This document shows positions 45,476 through 53,532 of a DNA stretch of 59,018 bases, in pieces. The stretch spans positions 1 to 59,018 of the forward strand of contig LSBP01000021.1 in the NCBI GenBank assembly GCA_001577635.1. Direction: 5' to 3'. Below the pieces are notes generated by a model. That model made no database searches, was not told the DNA's origin, and saw only the letters and a list, made by a program, of their open reading frames with translations. Made by a program: the position numbers and the translations under genes. Origin of the DNA: Halomonadaceae bacterium T82-2 (GTDB lineage: Bacteria > Pseudomonadota > Gammaproteobacteria > Pseudomonadales > Halomonadaceae). Each line of letters starts with the position of its first letter. The stretch's first letter is position 1.

Positions 45476-46531
45476 ATGAGCGTACCGTCCTCTCCGACTC
45501 CGCGTCACGACTGGCGGCTCGACGAGATCGAGGCCCTGTTCGCCCTGCCCTTCAACGACCTGCTGTTCCATGCCCAGCAGGTGCATCGGGCCCATTTCGA
45601 TGCCAATGCCGTGCAGGTCTCGACACTGCTGTCGATCAAGACCGGCGCCTGCCCCGAGGACTGCAAGTACTGCCCGCAGTCCGGCCACTACAACACCGGG
45701 CTCGGCAAGGAAAAACTGCTCGAGATCGAGAAGGTGGTGGAACAGGCCCGGGCCGCCCGTGACGCCGGGGCCAGCCGCTTCTGCATGGGCGCGGCCTGGC
45801 GCAGCCCCCGGGAGCGCGACCTGGACGTGGTGCTGGAAATGGTCCGTCAGGTCAAGGCGCTGGGGCTCGAGACCTGCATGACGCTGGGCATGCTCGACGA
45901 CGCCCAGGCCGCGCGGCTGGCCGAGGCGGGGCTCGACTACTACAACCACAACCTTGATACCTCGCCGGACTACTACGGCGAGATCATCACCACCCGCACC
46001 TACGCCGACCGCCTCGATACCCTGGCCCATGTGCGCGACGCCGGCATGAAGATCTGCAGCGGCGGCATCCTCGGCATGGGGGAAGCCCCCCGCGATCGCG
46101 CCGGCCTGCTCCAGCAACTCGCCAACCTCGACCCGCACCCCGAGTCGGTGCCCATCAACCAGCTGGTCAAGGTGCCCGGCACGCCGCTGGAGAACGCCGA
46201 CGACCTGGACCCGCTCGACTTCGTGCGCGCCATCGCGGTGGCGCGCATCCTGATGCCGCAGAGCCACGTGCGCTTGTCCGCGGGCCGCGAACAGATGGAC
46301 GACGCCACCCAGGCGCTGGCCTTCCTGGCGGGTGCCAACTCGATCTTCTACGGCGACCGGCTGCTGACCACCGAGAACCCCGAGGCCGACCGCGACCACC
46401 GGCTGTTCGAGCGCCTGGGCCTGCATCCGGAAACCCGTGACATCACCGACGATGTCGAACCCAATGCCGTGGCCGCCACGCGTCCGGCGCCGTCCGCCCT
46501 CTATTACGATGCGACGGCCCGGAGCGCCTGA
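45476..46531 (+). CDS. bioB: Biotin synthase
   Basis: A 351-residue radical-SAM enzyme that inserts sulfur into dethiobiotin. The radical-SAM cluster motif is [14 protein letters not shown] near residue 58. Others: [61 protein letters not shown], and [16 protein letters not shown] with ligand residues of the second cluster. The ATG at 45476 is preceded by AGGAAG at about 11 bases. First gene of a tightly packed bioB-F-H-C-D operon. Confidence 0.97.
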   Translation: MSVPSSPTPRHDWRLDEIEALFALPFNDLLFHAQQVHRAHFDANAVQVSTLLSIKTGACPEDCKYCPQSGHYNTGLGKEKLLEIEKVVEQARAARDAGASRFCMGAAWRSPRERDLDVVLEMVRQVKALGLETCMTLGMLDDAQAARLAEAGLDYYNHNLDTSPDYYGEIITTRTYADRLDTLAHVRDAGMKICSGGILGMGEAPRDRAGLLQQLANLDPHPESVPINQLVKVPGTPLENADDLDPLDFVRAIAVARILMPQSHVRLSAGREQMDDATQALAFLAGANSIFYGDRLLTTENPEADRDHRLFERLGLHPETRDITDDVEPNAVAATRPAPSALYYDATARSA

Positions 46532-46532
46532 G

Positions 46533-47702
46533 ATGTGGCGTGACACCCTCGCCCGCCGACTCGAGACGCGGCGCGCCGAGTCGCTGTGGCGCAATCGGGC
46601 GATGTACCGGCCCGCGGGTGACGCCGGCCTGGTCGGGAACAGCCGCCGCCTGCACGACTTCGCCGGCAACGACTACCTCGGCCTGGCCCGCGACTCGCGC
46701 CTCGCCGAGGCCCAGGCCGAAGGTGCACGCCGTCACGGCACCGGCGCCCGCGCCTCGCATCTGGTGTGCGGCCACCTGCTGCCCCATCATGCCCTCGAGG
46801 AACGCCTCGCCGCGCTGACCGGGCGCCCGCGGGCCCTGCTGTTCTCGACCGGCTACATGGCCAACCTGGCCGTGCTGCAGGTGCTCGGCAGTGACGGCAC
46901 GCAGGTCTTCCAGGACCGCCTCAACCACGCCTCGCTGCTGGACGGCGCAGCCCTCGCCGGCGCCCGCTCGCGACGCTTCCATCACGCGGATCTCGCCGAC
47001 CTGGAGCGCCTGCTGGCGCGCGCGCGGGCCGATGTTCCCCGCCTCGTCGTCAGCGACGGGGTCTTCAGCATGGACGGCGACGTGGCCGATGTCGCTGCCC
47101 TCGCCACCCTGGCTCAGCGCCACGCTGCCGCGCTGGTGATCGATGACGCCCACGGCATCGGTGTGCTCGGCGACCATGGCGACGGCAGCGTGGGCTGGCG
47201 CCATGACACCCGCCAGGTACCGGTGCTGGTCGGCACCCTGGGCAAGGCCCTGGGCAGCGCCGGCGCCTTCGTGGCCGGCGACGATCTGCTGATCGACGCC
47301 CTGACCCAGCTTGCCCGCCCCTACATCTATACCACCGCTCAGCCGCCAGGCGTGGCCTGCGCCACCCTGCGGGCCCTCGACATCCTCGCGGCGGAACCCG
47401 AGCGACGCCGCCACCTGCAGGCCCTGATCGACCACTGGCGATCCCGGGGCGCCGCACTCGGCCTGCCTTTGCTGCCCTCGCCGACACCCATCCAGCCGGT
47501 GCGGCTCGGCGACAGCGCGCGGACCCTGCACTGGGCCCGGCGACTGCATGAGCAGGGCTTTCTGGTCGGCGCGATCCGCCCGCCCACCGTGCCCCGCGGC
47601 CAGGCCCGTCTGCGCATCACCCTGAGCGCCGCCCATGACCGCGACACGCTGGACGACCTGCTCGACCGCCTGGCCGCGCTCGCCGCCGAGGAGGCGTCAT
47701 GA
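46533..47702 (+). CDS. bioF: 8-amino-7-oxononanoate synthase
   Basis: A 389-residue PLP enzyme that condenses pimeloyl-ACP (or -CoA) with L-alanine. Motifs: DFAGNDYLGLARDSRL, GTGARASHLVCGHLLPHHALEERLA, FSTGYMANLAVLQ, VSDGVFSMDGDVADV, VIDDAHGIGVLG, and the PLP Lys in [18 protein letters not shown]. It starts one base after the bioB stop and ends in an ATGA overlap with bioH. Length is normal (384 in Escherichia coli). Confidence 0.96.
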   Translation: MWRDTLARRLETRRAESLWRNRAMYRPAGDAGLVGNSRRLHDFAGNDYLGLARDSRLAEAQAEGARRHGTGARASHLVCGHLLPHHALEERLAALTGRPRALLFSTGYMANLAVLQVLGSDGTQVFQDRLNHASLLDGAALAGARSRRFHHADLADLERLLARARADVPRLVVSDGVFSMDGDVADVAALATLAQRHAAALVIDDAHGIGVLGDHGDGSVGWRHDTRQVPVLVGTLGKALGSAGAFVAGDDLLIDALTQLARPYIYTTAQPPGVACATLRALDILAAEPERRRHLQALIDHWRSRGAALGLPLLPSPTPIQPVRLGDSARTLHWARRLHEQGFLVGAIRPPTVPRGQARLRITLSAAHDRDTLDDLLDRLAALAAEEAS

Positions 47703-48421
47703 AGCTGGTGCTGCTTTCCGGCTGGGGCATCGATGCACGCATCTGGCGGCCGCTGGGCCCGCACTGGCCGGACGCGGTCGAGGTGAGCACACCGGACTGG
47801 CCCGGCTATCGTGCCAGTCCCGGGCTCGAGCAGCCGGATGATCTCGAGGCGCTGGCCGAGGCGATGCGCGATGCCCTGCCGGCGGACGCCGTCTGGGTCG
47901 GCTGGTCGCTCGGCGCACTTCTCGCCGCCGCCCTGCTCGACCACCTGCCGCCCCCGCGCGGACTGATTCGGCTGGGCATGGCCGGGCGCTTCACCGGTGC
48001 GCCCGGCTGCCGGGTGTCCGCCGCCGAGCTGCGCGCCTTTCGGCGTGCCTTCCTGCGTGATCCCGACGTCGTCTGGCAGCGCTTTCTCGCGCGCCAGCTG
48101 GGTGGCGAAGCGCATCCCGACAGCGCCCACCAGGCCCTGGCCCGGCTGATCGGCACCCGCCCGCCGGCGGACACCGCCGCCCTCGATGCCGGCCTTGCCC
48201 AGCTGGCCACCCTGGCGACAGACGGCCCGCTTGCGCGCAGCGGCTGCCCGAGCATCACGCTGATCGGCGAGCACGACCCGCTGTTCGACATCGCGGCCCT
48301 GAGCGAGGCCGATGTACTGCCCGGCACCGGCCACTGCCCGCAACTCGCCACGCCTGAGCATTTAGCTCACACGCTCGTCGCCACCGCCCGCGTCCTGCCT
48401 TCCATGGAGGACTCCGCATGA
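47699..48421 (+). CDS. bioH: Pimeloyl-ACP methyl ester carboxylesterase
   Basis: A 240-residue alpha/beta hydrolase that releases pimeloyl-ACP from its methyl ester, ending BioC-primed chain growth. Oxyanion region LLSGWGIDARIW, nucleophile elbow VGWSLGALLAA (Ser near residue 75), acid residue in LIGEHDPLFD, and His in LPGTGHCPQLATPEHL. It is slightly shorter than Escherichia coli BioH (256). It is coupled to both neighbours by ATGA overlaps; such clustering of bioH with bioC supports a dedicated biotin role. Confidence 0.93.
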   Translation: MKLVLLSGWGIDARIWRPLGPHWPDAVEVSTPDWPGYRASPGLEQPDDLEALAEAMRDALPADAVWVGWSLGALLAAALLDHLPPPRGLIRLGMAGRFTGAPGCRVSAAELRAFRRAFLRDPDVVWQRFLARQLGGEAHPDSAHQALARLIGTRPPADTAALDAGLAQLATLATDGPLARSGCPSITLIGEHDPLFDIAALSEADVLPGTGHCPQLATPEHLAHTLVATARVLPSMEDSA

Positions 48422-49230
48422 CTGCCTCGCTCGTCGAGACCACGGACACCGCGCAGGATCGTGACTGGCGCCGACGCGTCGCCCATGCCTTCGGCCGCGC
48501 CGCCCCGCATTATGCCCGCCGGGCCCATGCCCAGGCACAACTCGGCGAGCAGCTCTGGCAATGCCTGCCGGCCACGGCCTCGCACATCGTCGATCTCGGC
48601 TGCGGCCCCGGCGACTGGACGCAGCGCCTGACGGCCCGTTACGGCCGTCCGGCACTGGGCATCGACCTGGCTTTCGGCATGCTCGCCGAGGCTCGCCGCC
48701 GCCATGCCCGCGACGCGCACTGGCTGTGCGCCGACGCCACCCGGCTGCCGCTGGCCGATGGCGCGCTGGACCTGGTGTTTTCCAACCTGGCCATCCAGTG
48801 GTGCCGGGACCTGCCGGCTCTGTTCGCCGAGCTGCATCGCGTGCTGGCGCCGGGTGGCGTGGCCTTGGTCAACACCCTGGGCCCGGGCACCCTGGCGGAA
48901 GTCGCCGATGCCTGGTCGCGCCCCGGTCATACCGCCGCCGTGGAGCCCTTCATTCCAGCCGCGCAATACCGGGCGATGATCCGCCGGGCCGGCCTGCACG
49001 GCCGCCTCACTTCGCGCGTGGCGCGCTTTCACTACCCCGACCTGGACGCCGTCATGGCCTCGATCAAGGGCGTCGGCGCCCAGGTCGCCCGCCCCGGCGC
49101 CCGCCTCGGCCGTGCCGATCTGGCCCGCGCCCGGGCACGCTTCGAGCGCCACCGCGAGGCCGCCGGACTGCCGGTGACCTACCACTGCTTCACCCTCGAA
49201 CTGCACAAGCCGCAACGGAACACGCCATGA
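48418..49230 (+). CDS. bioC: Malonyl-ACP O-methyltransferase
   Basis: A 270-residue SAM methyltransferase that caps malonyl-ACP so it can enter fatty-acid elongation toward pimelate. Motifs: AFGRAAPHYARRAHAQ near residue 28, the SAM site IVDLGCGPGDWTQRL near 62, GIDLAFGMLAEARRR, CADATRLPLADGALDLVFSNLAIQWCRDL and GVALVNTLGPGTLAEV. The methionine lies in an ATGA overlap with bioH, and the end overlaps bioD the same way. Confidence 0.95.
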   Translation: MTASLVETTDTAQDRDWRRRVAHAFGRAAPHYARRAHAQAQLGEQLWQCLPATASHIVDLGCGPGDWTQRLTARYGRPALGIDLAFGMLAEARRRHARDAHWLCADATRLPLADGALDLVFSNLAIQWCRDLPALFAELHRVLAPGGVALVNTLGPGTLAEVADAWSRPGHTAAVEPFIPAAQYRAMIRRAGLHGRLTSRVARFHYPDLDAVMASIKGVGAQVARPGARLGRADLARARARFERHREAAGLPVTYHCFTLELHKPQRNTP

Positions 49231-49916
49231 GCCTGTATTTCGTCACCGGAACCGACACCGACGCCGGCAAGACCCTGATCAGCGCCGGTCTGCTGGCCCG
49301 TGCCCGTACGCAAGGGCTGACCACTCGTGGTATCAAGCCCGTGGCCTCGGGCAGCACGCGCACGGCTCGGGGGTTGCGCAATCGCGATGCCCTGCTGCTG
49401 CAACGCTATAGCGCCCCCGCCGTCGACTATACCGAAGTCAACCCGGTCACCCTGGAACCGGCCGTGGCCCCGCACCTGGCCGCCCGCGAAGCGGGCATGA
49501 CACTGGAAGCATCAAGCCTGATCGCCCACATCCGCCGCTTGCAGGCGTCACCGCGCCAGTTCGGCCTGGTCGAGGGCGCCGGCGGCTGGCGAGTGCCACT
49601 GAATCGGCAGGAAGACCTCAGCGCGATCGCCCGGGCACTCGAGTTGCCGGTGATTCTGGTCATCGGCCTGCGCCTGGGCTGCATCAACCATGCTCGCCTC
49701 AGCGCCGAGGCGATTCGCGCCGACGGCCTGCGCCTGGCCGGTTGGGTGGGCAACCACATCGACCCCGACTACGCGGAAATCGAGGATACCCAGACGATGC
49801 TCGCCCACCATCTGGACGCCCCCTGCCTGGGCCAGGTCCCCTGGATCGACGCCGCCGAGACACACGGGCCGGAGGTTGCCGCCCGCCATCTGCGCCTGCC
49901 CGGCGAGGCGCATTGA
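49227..49916 (+). CDS. bioD: Dethiobiotin synthetase
   Basis: A 229-residue ATP-dependent ligase that closes the ureido ring. P-loop-like FVTGTDTDAGKTLISAGLL at the N-terminus, GIKPVASGS with the substrate Lys, NPVTLEPAVAPHLAAREAG, VEGAGGWRVPLN and VIGLRLGCINHARLSAEAI. Last gene of the operon; its stop overlaps the -35 element of the tRNA promoter. bioA is not in the window, so the operon lacks only the 7-keto-8-aminopelargonate transaminase. Confidence 0.96.
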   Translation: MSLYFVTGTDTDAGKTLISAGLLARARTQGLTTRGIKPVASGSTRTARGLRNRDALLLQRYSAPAVDYTEVNPVTLEPAVAPHLAAREAGMTLEASSLIAHIRRLQASPRQFGLVEGAGGWRVPLNRQEDLSAIARALELPVILVIGLRLGCINHARLSAEAIRADGLRLAGWVGNHIDPDYAEIEDTQTMLAHHLDAPCLGQVPWIDAAETHGPEVAARHLRLPGEAH

Positions 49917-49940
49917 CTCAACGCCGGACATCCGTACAAT
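49913..49940 (+). promoter_or_regulatory. Promoter of tRNA-Leu(UAG)
   Basis: TTGACT (49913-49918), a 16-base spacer and TACAAT (49935-49940), followed by a GC-rich discriminator (ACGGGCG). Such GC-rich stretches are typical of stringently controlled stable-RNA promoters. The -35 overlaps the bioD stop. Confidence 0.75.
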
Positions 49941-49958
49941 ACGGGCGTCCTCTCCCCT

Positions 49959-50043
49959 GCGGATGTGGTGGAATTGGTAGACACGCTAGATTTAGGTTCT
50001 AGTGCCGAGAGGCGTGGGAGTTCGAGTCTCCCCATCCGCACCA
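49959..50043 (+). tRNA. tRNA-Leu, anticodon UAG
   Basis: An 85-base cloverleaf with encoded CCA. The acceptor stem GCGGATG pairs with CATCCGC before the discriminator A (50040). D-loop GGAATTGGTAGAC, anticodon stem CTAGA/TCTAG around loop TTTAGGT (anticodon TAG), a class II long variable arm (GTGCCGAGAGGCGT), and T-arm GGGAGTTCGAGTCTCCC. It reads CUA and related Leu codons. An integrase gene begins 189 bases downstream, so the 3' part of this tRNA is the probable attachment site of the following element. Confidence 0.97.
50026..50037 (+). other. Candidate attL core in the 3' end of tRNA-Leu
   Basis: GTCTCCCCATCC covers the T-stem and acceptor 3' strand and matches a right-end sequence (58781-58792) at 11 of 12 positions. 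The location agrees with the usual target of P4-type integrases, but the repeat is short. Confidence 0.4.
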
Positions 50044-50169
50044 ACAAGCATTTCCCCATATCCTTCCAAACGCTCTCATATCAGCCACAAAGCCCATAAC
50101 TACGCGGTTTTCAGCCTGATTTAGCGCTTCCACATGCTCTCACACGGGGACATATACCCGTTGCCACCG

Positions 50170-50227
50170 TGTATGCCTCCTTGTATGCTCACCTGAAAAG
50201 CGAACTTTGGCATACACCGGGCATACA
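50170..50227. repeat. Integrase arm-type sites, left end
   Basis: TGTATGC at 50170-50176 and 50182-50188 (12 bases apart), then the inverted form GCATACA at 50210-50216 and 50221-50227. They lie between the tRNA and the integrase ATG. The first pair and its context, GTATGCCT-NN-TTGTATGC-N-CACC (50171-50193), recurs at the right end (58715-58737) with 20 of 23 identities. Confidence 0.65.
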
Positions 50228-50231
50228 AGAC

Positions 50232-51524
50232 ATGAAGCGAAGCCAGATCAAGCGCCGCCCCCTGGCGGATACCGTACTGGCCACCCTTGAGCCAGAGGAC
50301 AAGGCATACCGTGTAGCCGATGGCGGCGGGCTGTACTTCCGCGTGAAGCCCAACGGCTCCAAGTCCTGGGAACTGCGGTACAAGGCACCAGATACCAGCA
50401 AGTGGACGTGGTACGGCTTGGGCAGCTACACGGAACTGTCCGGCTCCAAGGCCCGTAAGAAGGCGCTGGAGGCTCAAGACCTACTCCGTGAAGGCATCGA
50501 CCCAGCCAAGCAACGTCGCGCTCAGAAGGCCGCAGAGGACGCTGCAAGGGCTAACACCTTCCGCCGTGCCGCTGAATACTGGTACGAACACAAGGAGAAG
50601 AACGGTCGCCGTGCCGCCACGCTCAAGGGAATGCGCCTGGCTCTCGATAGGGACATTCTCCCCGCCATCGGGGATCGCCCCATCGGTACGCTTGAGCATC
50701 CCGACTGTGTAGCCATTCAGGAAGCCATCGAGGCCCGCGGTGCCCACAACACCGCCGAGAAAGTGCGCGGCTGGCTGCGTGAAATCTTCGGCATGGCCGT
50801 GGCCAAAGGCTGGTGTTTCAGCAACCCCGCCTCAGAAATGCACCGTGTGGCCGCACAAGCGCCGAAAGAGAAGCAGCTCCCCCACCTATACGAGTCAGAG
50901 CTACCAGCCTTCCTGCGGGCTCTCAGGCAGACGCCCAGCCGTACCCTGGTCGCTACCGCCGCATGGATGACGGTCCTAACCGCTTCCCGCCCTGGCATGG
51001 TCAGGCAAGCCGAGTGGTCAGAGATCGACCTGGACAACGCCCTGTGGTCGATTCCCGGTGAGAAGATGAAGATGCATCTTCCCCACCTGGCTCCCCTGCC
51101 GACTCAGGTTGTCGAACTACTGCGTGAACTCAAACGCACTACGGGGCGGAGCAAGTGGGTATTCCCCAGCAACGGGCCTAAGAACCCTGTCCTGTCCGAT
51201 AACAGCATCAACAAGTGCTTTGCGCTGATCGGCTACAAGGGAAAGATGACCGGCCACGGATCGCGCCACACCTTCAAGACGCTGGTGAGCGAACACGGCT
51301 GGAAAACCGAATGGTCGGAACGCCACCTAGCGCACGTCAAGAAAGGCGAGGAAGCCACATACGACAAGGCGCAATACTTGGCCCCGCGACGCATCATGAT
51401 TCAGTGGTATGCCGACTATCTGGAAGCGCTGGAAGCGGGCATGACACCGGAGATACAAGCCGAGTTTGATAGCCGCGTGAATGTGCTGGGCGAGAACATC
51501 GTGGAATTGGTGAGGCGGGCGTAA
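50232..51524 (+). CDS. int: P4-family tyrosine integrase
   Basis: A 430-residue site-specific recombinase: an N-terminal DUF4102-type arm-binding domain (residues about 1-90, YRVADGGGLYFRVKPNGSKSW), a core-binding domain (about 100-200), and a catalytic domain. Catalytic residues: Arg in LTASRPGMVRQAEWSEID, H-x-x-R in TGHGSRHTFKTL, His/Lys region LAHVKKG and the nucleophilic Tyr in EEATYDKAQYL, followed by RRIMIQWYADYL as in P4-like integrases. The ATG at 50232 is chosen because upstream codons would be made from the arm-type repeats. Its stop overlaps the next ATG by one base (TAATG). Confidence 0.95.
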   Translation: MKRSQIKRRPLADTVLATLEPEDKAYRVADGGGLYFRVKPNGSKSWELRYKAPDTSKWTWYGLGSYTELSGSKARKKALEAQDLLREGIDPAKQRRAQKAAEDAARANTFRRAAEYWYEHKEKNGRRAATLKGMRLALDRDILPAIGDRPIGTLEHPDCVAIQEAIEARGAHNTAEKVRGWLREIFGMAVAKGWCFSNPASEMHRVAAQAPKEKQLPHLYESELPAFLRALRQTPSRTLVATAAWMTVLTASRPGMVRQAEWSEIDLDNALWSIPGEKMKMHLPHLAPLPTQVVELLRELKRTTGRSKWVFPSNGPKNPVLSDNSINKCFALIGYKGKMTGHGSRHTFKTLVSEHGWKTEWSERHLAHVKKGEEATYDKAQYLAPRRIMIQWYADYLEALEAGMTPEIQAEFDSRVNVLGENIVELVRRA

Positions 51525-52090
51525 TGGTGCTTACATTAGACATCCGTGCAAAGCAGGCGCTAGAAGCTATTGAGCGAGGAGACACGAGTAAGCTAGCGGA
51601 TTTATTTGAAAATGGAAATCTAAAGAACCTTCCAGCACTCCTATCAGACCGCCCCGATCTTCGCAAAAAAATTGCAAAAGCCCTTAGGAGCGGCACTTCC
51701 AAAGGCAGGGGGCCACGACCTAAAGACAACAGAACAAGAGATGAGCACATTTATTCAGCCGTCGCTTATTGGATGGGGTATGGCCTTCCCGGCTGGCAAG
51801 AGGAGTTTGAGCCCAACAGCTATTTCCATGCAGCGAAAGAAGATTTAGCACGAAGCGGGTACTATCTTGAGGCTGGCACAATACGCAATGTATTCGGAAA
51901 AGGGGAAAACAAGCCTTTTGCCCTGCTGGGAATGACCATCGCATTTTTGGACGGAGCTGAGCATGGCATCCAGCACGCGGGAGACAAAAACCTTTTTATC
52001 AGAGAGGCATTTTCAAGACTAGAAAAGCTAGAACTTATGCCTTTCTCGTATTATGAATTGCTCAAGCTGCACGCTAATTCTACGAAATAG
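51524..52090 (+). CDS. Hypothetical AT-richer cargo protein next to the integrase
   Basis: A 188-residue protein not recognised. It is soluble and mostly helical in appearance, with a basic segment (LRKKIAKALRSGTSKGRGPRPKDNRTRDEH) near residue 45 that could bind nucleic acid, and a Trp/Tyr-rich middle (AVAYWMGYGLPGWQEEF). The DNA is visibly richer in A and T than its neighbours and uses rarer codons (TTA, ATA, AGA), suggesting separate acquisition. It lies between integrase and the regulatory module, the usual slot for accessory or defence genes in satellites. A function cannot be assigned. Confidence 0.7.
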   Translation: MVLTLDIRAKQALEAIERGDTSKLADLFENGNLKNLPALLSDRPDLRKKIAKALRSGTSKGRGPRPKDNRTRDEHIYSAVAYWMGYGLPGWQEEFEPNSYFHAAKEDLARSGYYLEAGTIRNVFGKGENKPFALLGMTIAFLDGAEHGIQHAGDKNLFIREAFSRLEKLELMPFSYYELLKLHANSTK

Positions 52091-52153
52091 GATTCACGAC
52101 CCCAGAGAGCAAGTTTACGAGCATGGAAACGTCATCAACACGAAGGCGTTCAC

Positions 52154-52378
52154 ATGCAATTAGATACCCTCCCCGCTGACATGCGGATCATCTCCAAGCC
52201 CAGCCTTTGCCGCTCATGGGATATGACCCGGAGCGGCTTGGACAAACTGAGCAAGAATGACCCCACCTTCCCCCGGCCCATCAAGTTTGGCCAGACGCGC
52301 CAAGCTGGCTGTTACTTCGTCGTGGCTGAGGTCGAAGCATGGCTTGAAGCCAAGATGGCTGAGCGAGGTGCCGCATGA
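52154..52378 (+). CDS. AlpA-like transcriptional regulator/excisionase
   Basis: A 74-residue MerR-like helix-turn-helix protein: ISKPSLCRSWDMTRSGLDKLSKND, then FPRPIKFGQTRQAGCYFVVAEVEAWLEAKMAE, the pattern of AlpA proteins (recognition helix, P-x-P-x-x-x-G loop, and the Ex-x-x-W-L-x-x tail). AlpA of P4-type elements activates integrase or acts as an excisionase. The ATG at 52154 has AAGG eight bases upstream. The final codons overlap the next start (ATGA). Confidence 0.8.
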   Translation: MQLDTLPADMRIISKPSLCRSWDMTRSGLDKLSKNDPTFPRPIKFGQTRQAGCYFVVAEVEAWLEAKMAERGAA

Positions 52379-52626
52379 AGATTACAGACAATAGCGCCGC
52401 CTCTCAGTGCGCACGCATCCTGGTACGCCTTCACGAAGGCCCAGCCACCACCATCGAACTGATGCAGGAAATGAACATCATGCGCCCTGGGGCTCGCGTT
52501 AATGAGCTGCGTAAGCAAGGGCACAAGATCAACACGCACCTTCAAGATGTTTTCGATCCGTGGGGACGAAAGCACTCTCGCGTGGCCCTGTATTATCTAC
52601 CGACCCAGACTGACGAGGTGGCCTGA
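52375..52626 (+). CDS. Small winged-helix domain protein
   Basis: An 83-residue protein with a helix-turn-helix/winged-helix pattern: ARILVRLHEGPATTIELMQEMNIMRPGARVNELRKQGHKI, then a beta-wing ending HSRVALYYLP. It resembles the short winged-helix proteins found in prophage and satellite early regions, where they act as regulators. It is coupled to the AlpA-like gene by ATGA and to the next frame by TGATG. Confidence 0.75.
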   Translation: MKITDNSAASQCARILVRLHEGPATTIELMQEMNIMRPGARVNELRKQGHKINTHLQDVFDPWGRKHSRVALYYLPTQTDEVA

Positions 52627-53072
52627 TGCTTGCGCATATCATCCCGTCTCACTACCATGTCCGGGTTGCCGCAAATTCGGCAACCGACCTTGGCCGGTCG
52701 AATCCCGAATGGCGCACAAGCGCCCATATCGACGGCGCTATTTTTGTGCCCGTCAGTTATGGCGGCTGTGCGTGGGACGCTTTCGAGCGTGCCGGTTTCC
52801 ATTCGGGCCGGTCGGCCAACCCGCGTACAGTCGCCCCCATCCGTTGCTTGGCCGCAACCGGGGACGACTCCACACCGAATGGAGTCTCACCAATGGCAAT
52901 CCGCCTTCCCGCCCTTAGTGCGTCCGCACGCGCCGCTGCCCACCGGGCAATGGCGAAATCCGCCCTTTTCTCCAACTCAAGCACTGCCGTTCGTCTGCGT
53001 CGCTACAACGCGCACATGGACAAGGCCCGCGCCCTCGAAGCCGCTGCACGCGGTCAGGAGGAGGCGCAATGA
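52626..53072 (+). CDS. Ash-like leader frame and basic C-terminal segment (uncertain as a single protein)
   Basis: A frame of 148 codons. Its N-terminal half (to about residue 85) lies over a hairpin-rich region and may not be under protein selection. The segment APIRCLAATGDDSTPNG followed by an internal Met recalls Ash-family frames of P4-like satellites (the IECLAANGDSF type, from memory). An internal ATG at 52893, seven bases after a GACTCCA/TGGAGTC hairpin, would give a 59-residue basic helical protein (MAIRLPALSASARAAAHRAM, then SALFSNSSTAVRLRRYNAHMDKARALEAAARGQEEAQ). That shorter product is perhaps the real one. It overlaps the next gene by ATGA. Confidence 0.5.
   Translation: MLAHIIPSHYHVRVAANSATDLGRSNPEWRTSAHIDGAIFVPVSYGGCAWDAFERAGFHSGRSANPRTVAPIRCLAATGDDSTPNGVSPMAIRLPALSASARAAAHRAMAKSALFSNSSTAVRLRRYNAHMDKARALEAAARGQEEAQ
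52664..52886 (+). ncRNA. Candidate structured regulatory RNA (P4 CI-like)
   Basis: Four hairpins in about 220 bases: GGTTGCCG/CGGCAACC (52664-52685), CGACC/GGTCG (52685-52700), GGCGC/GCGCC (52711-52724) and GACTCCA/TGGAGTC (52866-52886). A central CCATTCGGG (52799-52807) is complementary to CCCGAATGG upstream (52704-52712) and to CCGAATGG downstream (52875-52882), so alternative pairing is possible. GGCCGGTCG is directly repeated at 52692 and 52806. The position and logic match the P4 immunity RNA, but no transcript is known. Confidence 0.45.
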
Positions 53073-53278
53073 CTCCCCAAGATCGTCTCAACCGCGCCAC
53101 CATCTATGGCGACACTCGCATCATGAGCCGCGCATCCGTGGTGATTAACGGCATTGCTGACCTGCTGGATAGTGAAGAAATCACGGACTTCCATCGTGCC
53201 GCACTGCACGAAGCCCTGCGCCTGGCGGCTGAAAGCCTCGATGATCGCGTGGCATACCTAGAAGGGGGTGAGGCATGA
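53069..53278 (+). CDS. Small hypothetical protein of the early operon
   Basis: A 69-residue acidic, helical protein (VINGIADLLDSEEITDFHRAALHEALRLAAESLDDRVAYLEGGEA). It has no recognised domain. It is coupled at both ends by ATGA overlaps, which supports expression. It may be a DNA-mimic or partner protein, but this is only a guess. Confidence 0.65.
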   Translation: MTPQDRLNRATIYGDTRIMSRASVVINGIADLLDSEEITDFHRAALHEALRLAAESLDDRVAYLEGGEA

Positions 53279-53532
53279 CACACCACCTGATTCACACCCT
53301 GTATGGCTCGCTGTCCATCGAGGCTGAGCATAACTTCGAGGCGCTGCGCATCCTTGGCCGCCCGGATGCCGTGGTAGTCGAGCAATTCCCCGATGGCCGG
53401 TACGAGGCCACCCGCTATTTGCCTGACGTGGATGCGTTCTCAAGTTATCGCGCGGCATCGCCAACCCTGGCGCTGAACCGGGCGTTTAAGCATATCCGCG
53501 AGTGCGAGGAGGTGCTATGCAAGGAGCAATGA
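53275..53532 (+). CDS. Small hypothetical protein of the early operon
   Basis: An 85-residue protein, mixed alpha/beta in appearance (EALRILGRPDAVVVEQFPDGRYEATRYLPDVDAFSSYRAASPTLALNRAFKHIRECEEVL). The latter part looks like an amphipathic helix. It is not recognised. It overlaps the preceding gene by ATGA and the primase gene by up to 16 bases. Confidence 0.65.
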   Translation: MTHHLIHTLYGSLSIEAEHNFEALRILGRPDAVVVEQFPDGRYEATRYLPDVDAFSSYRAASPTLALNRAFKHIRECEEVLCKEQ

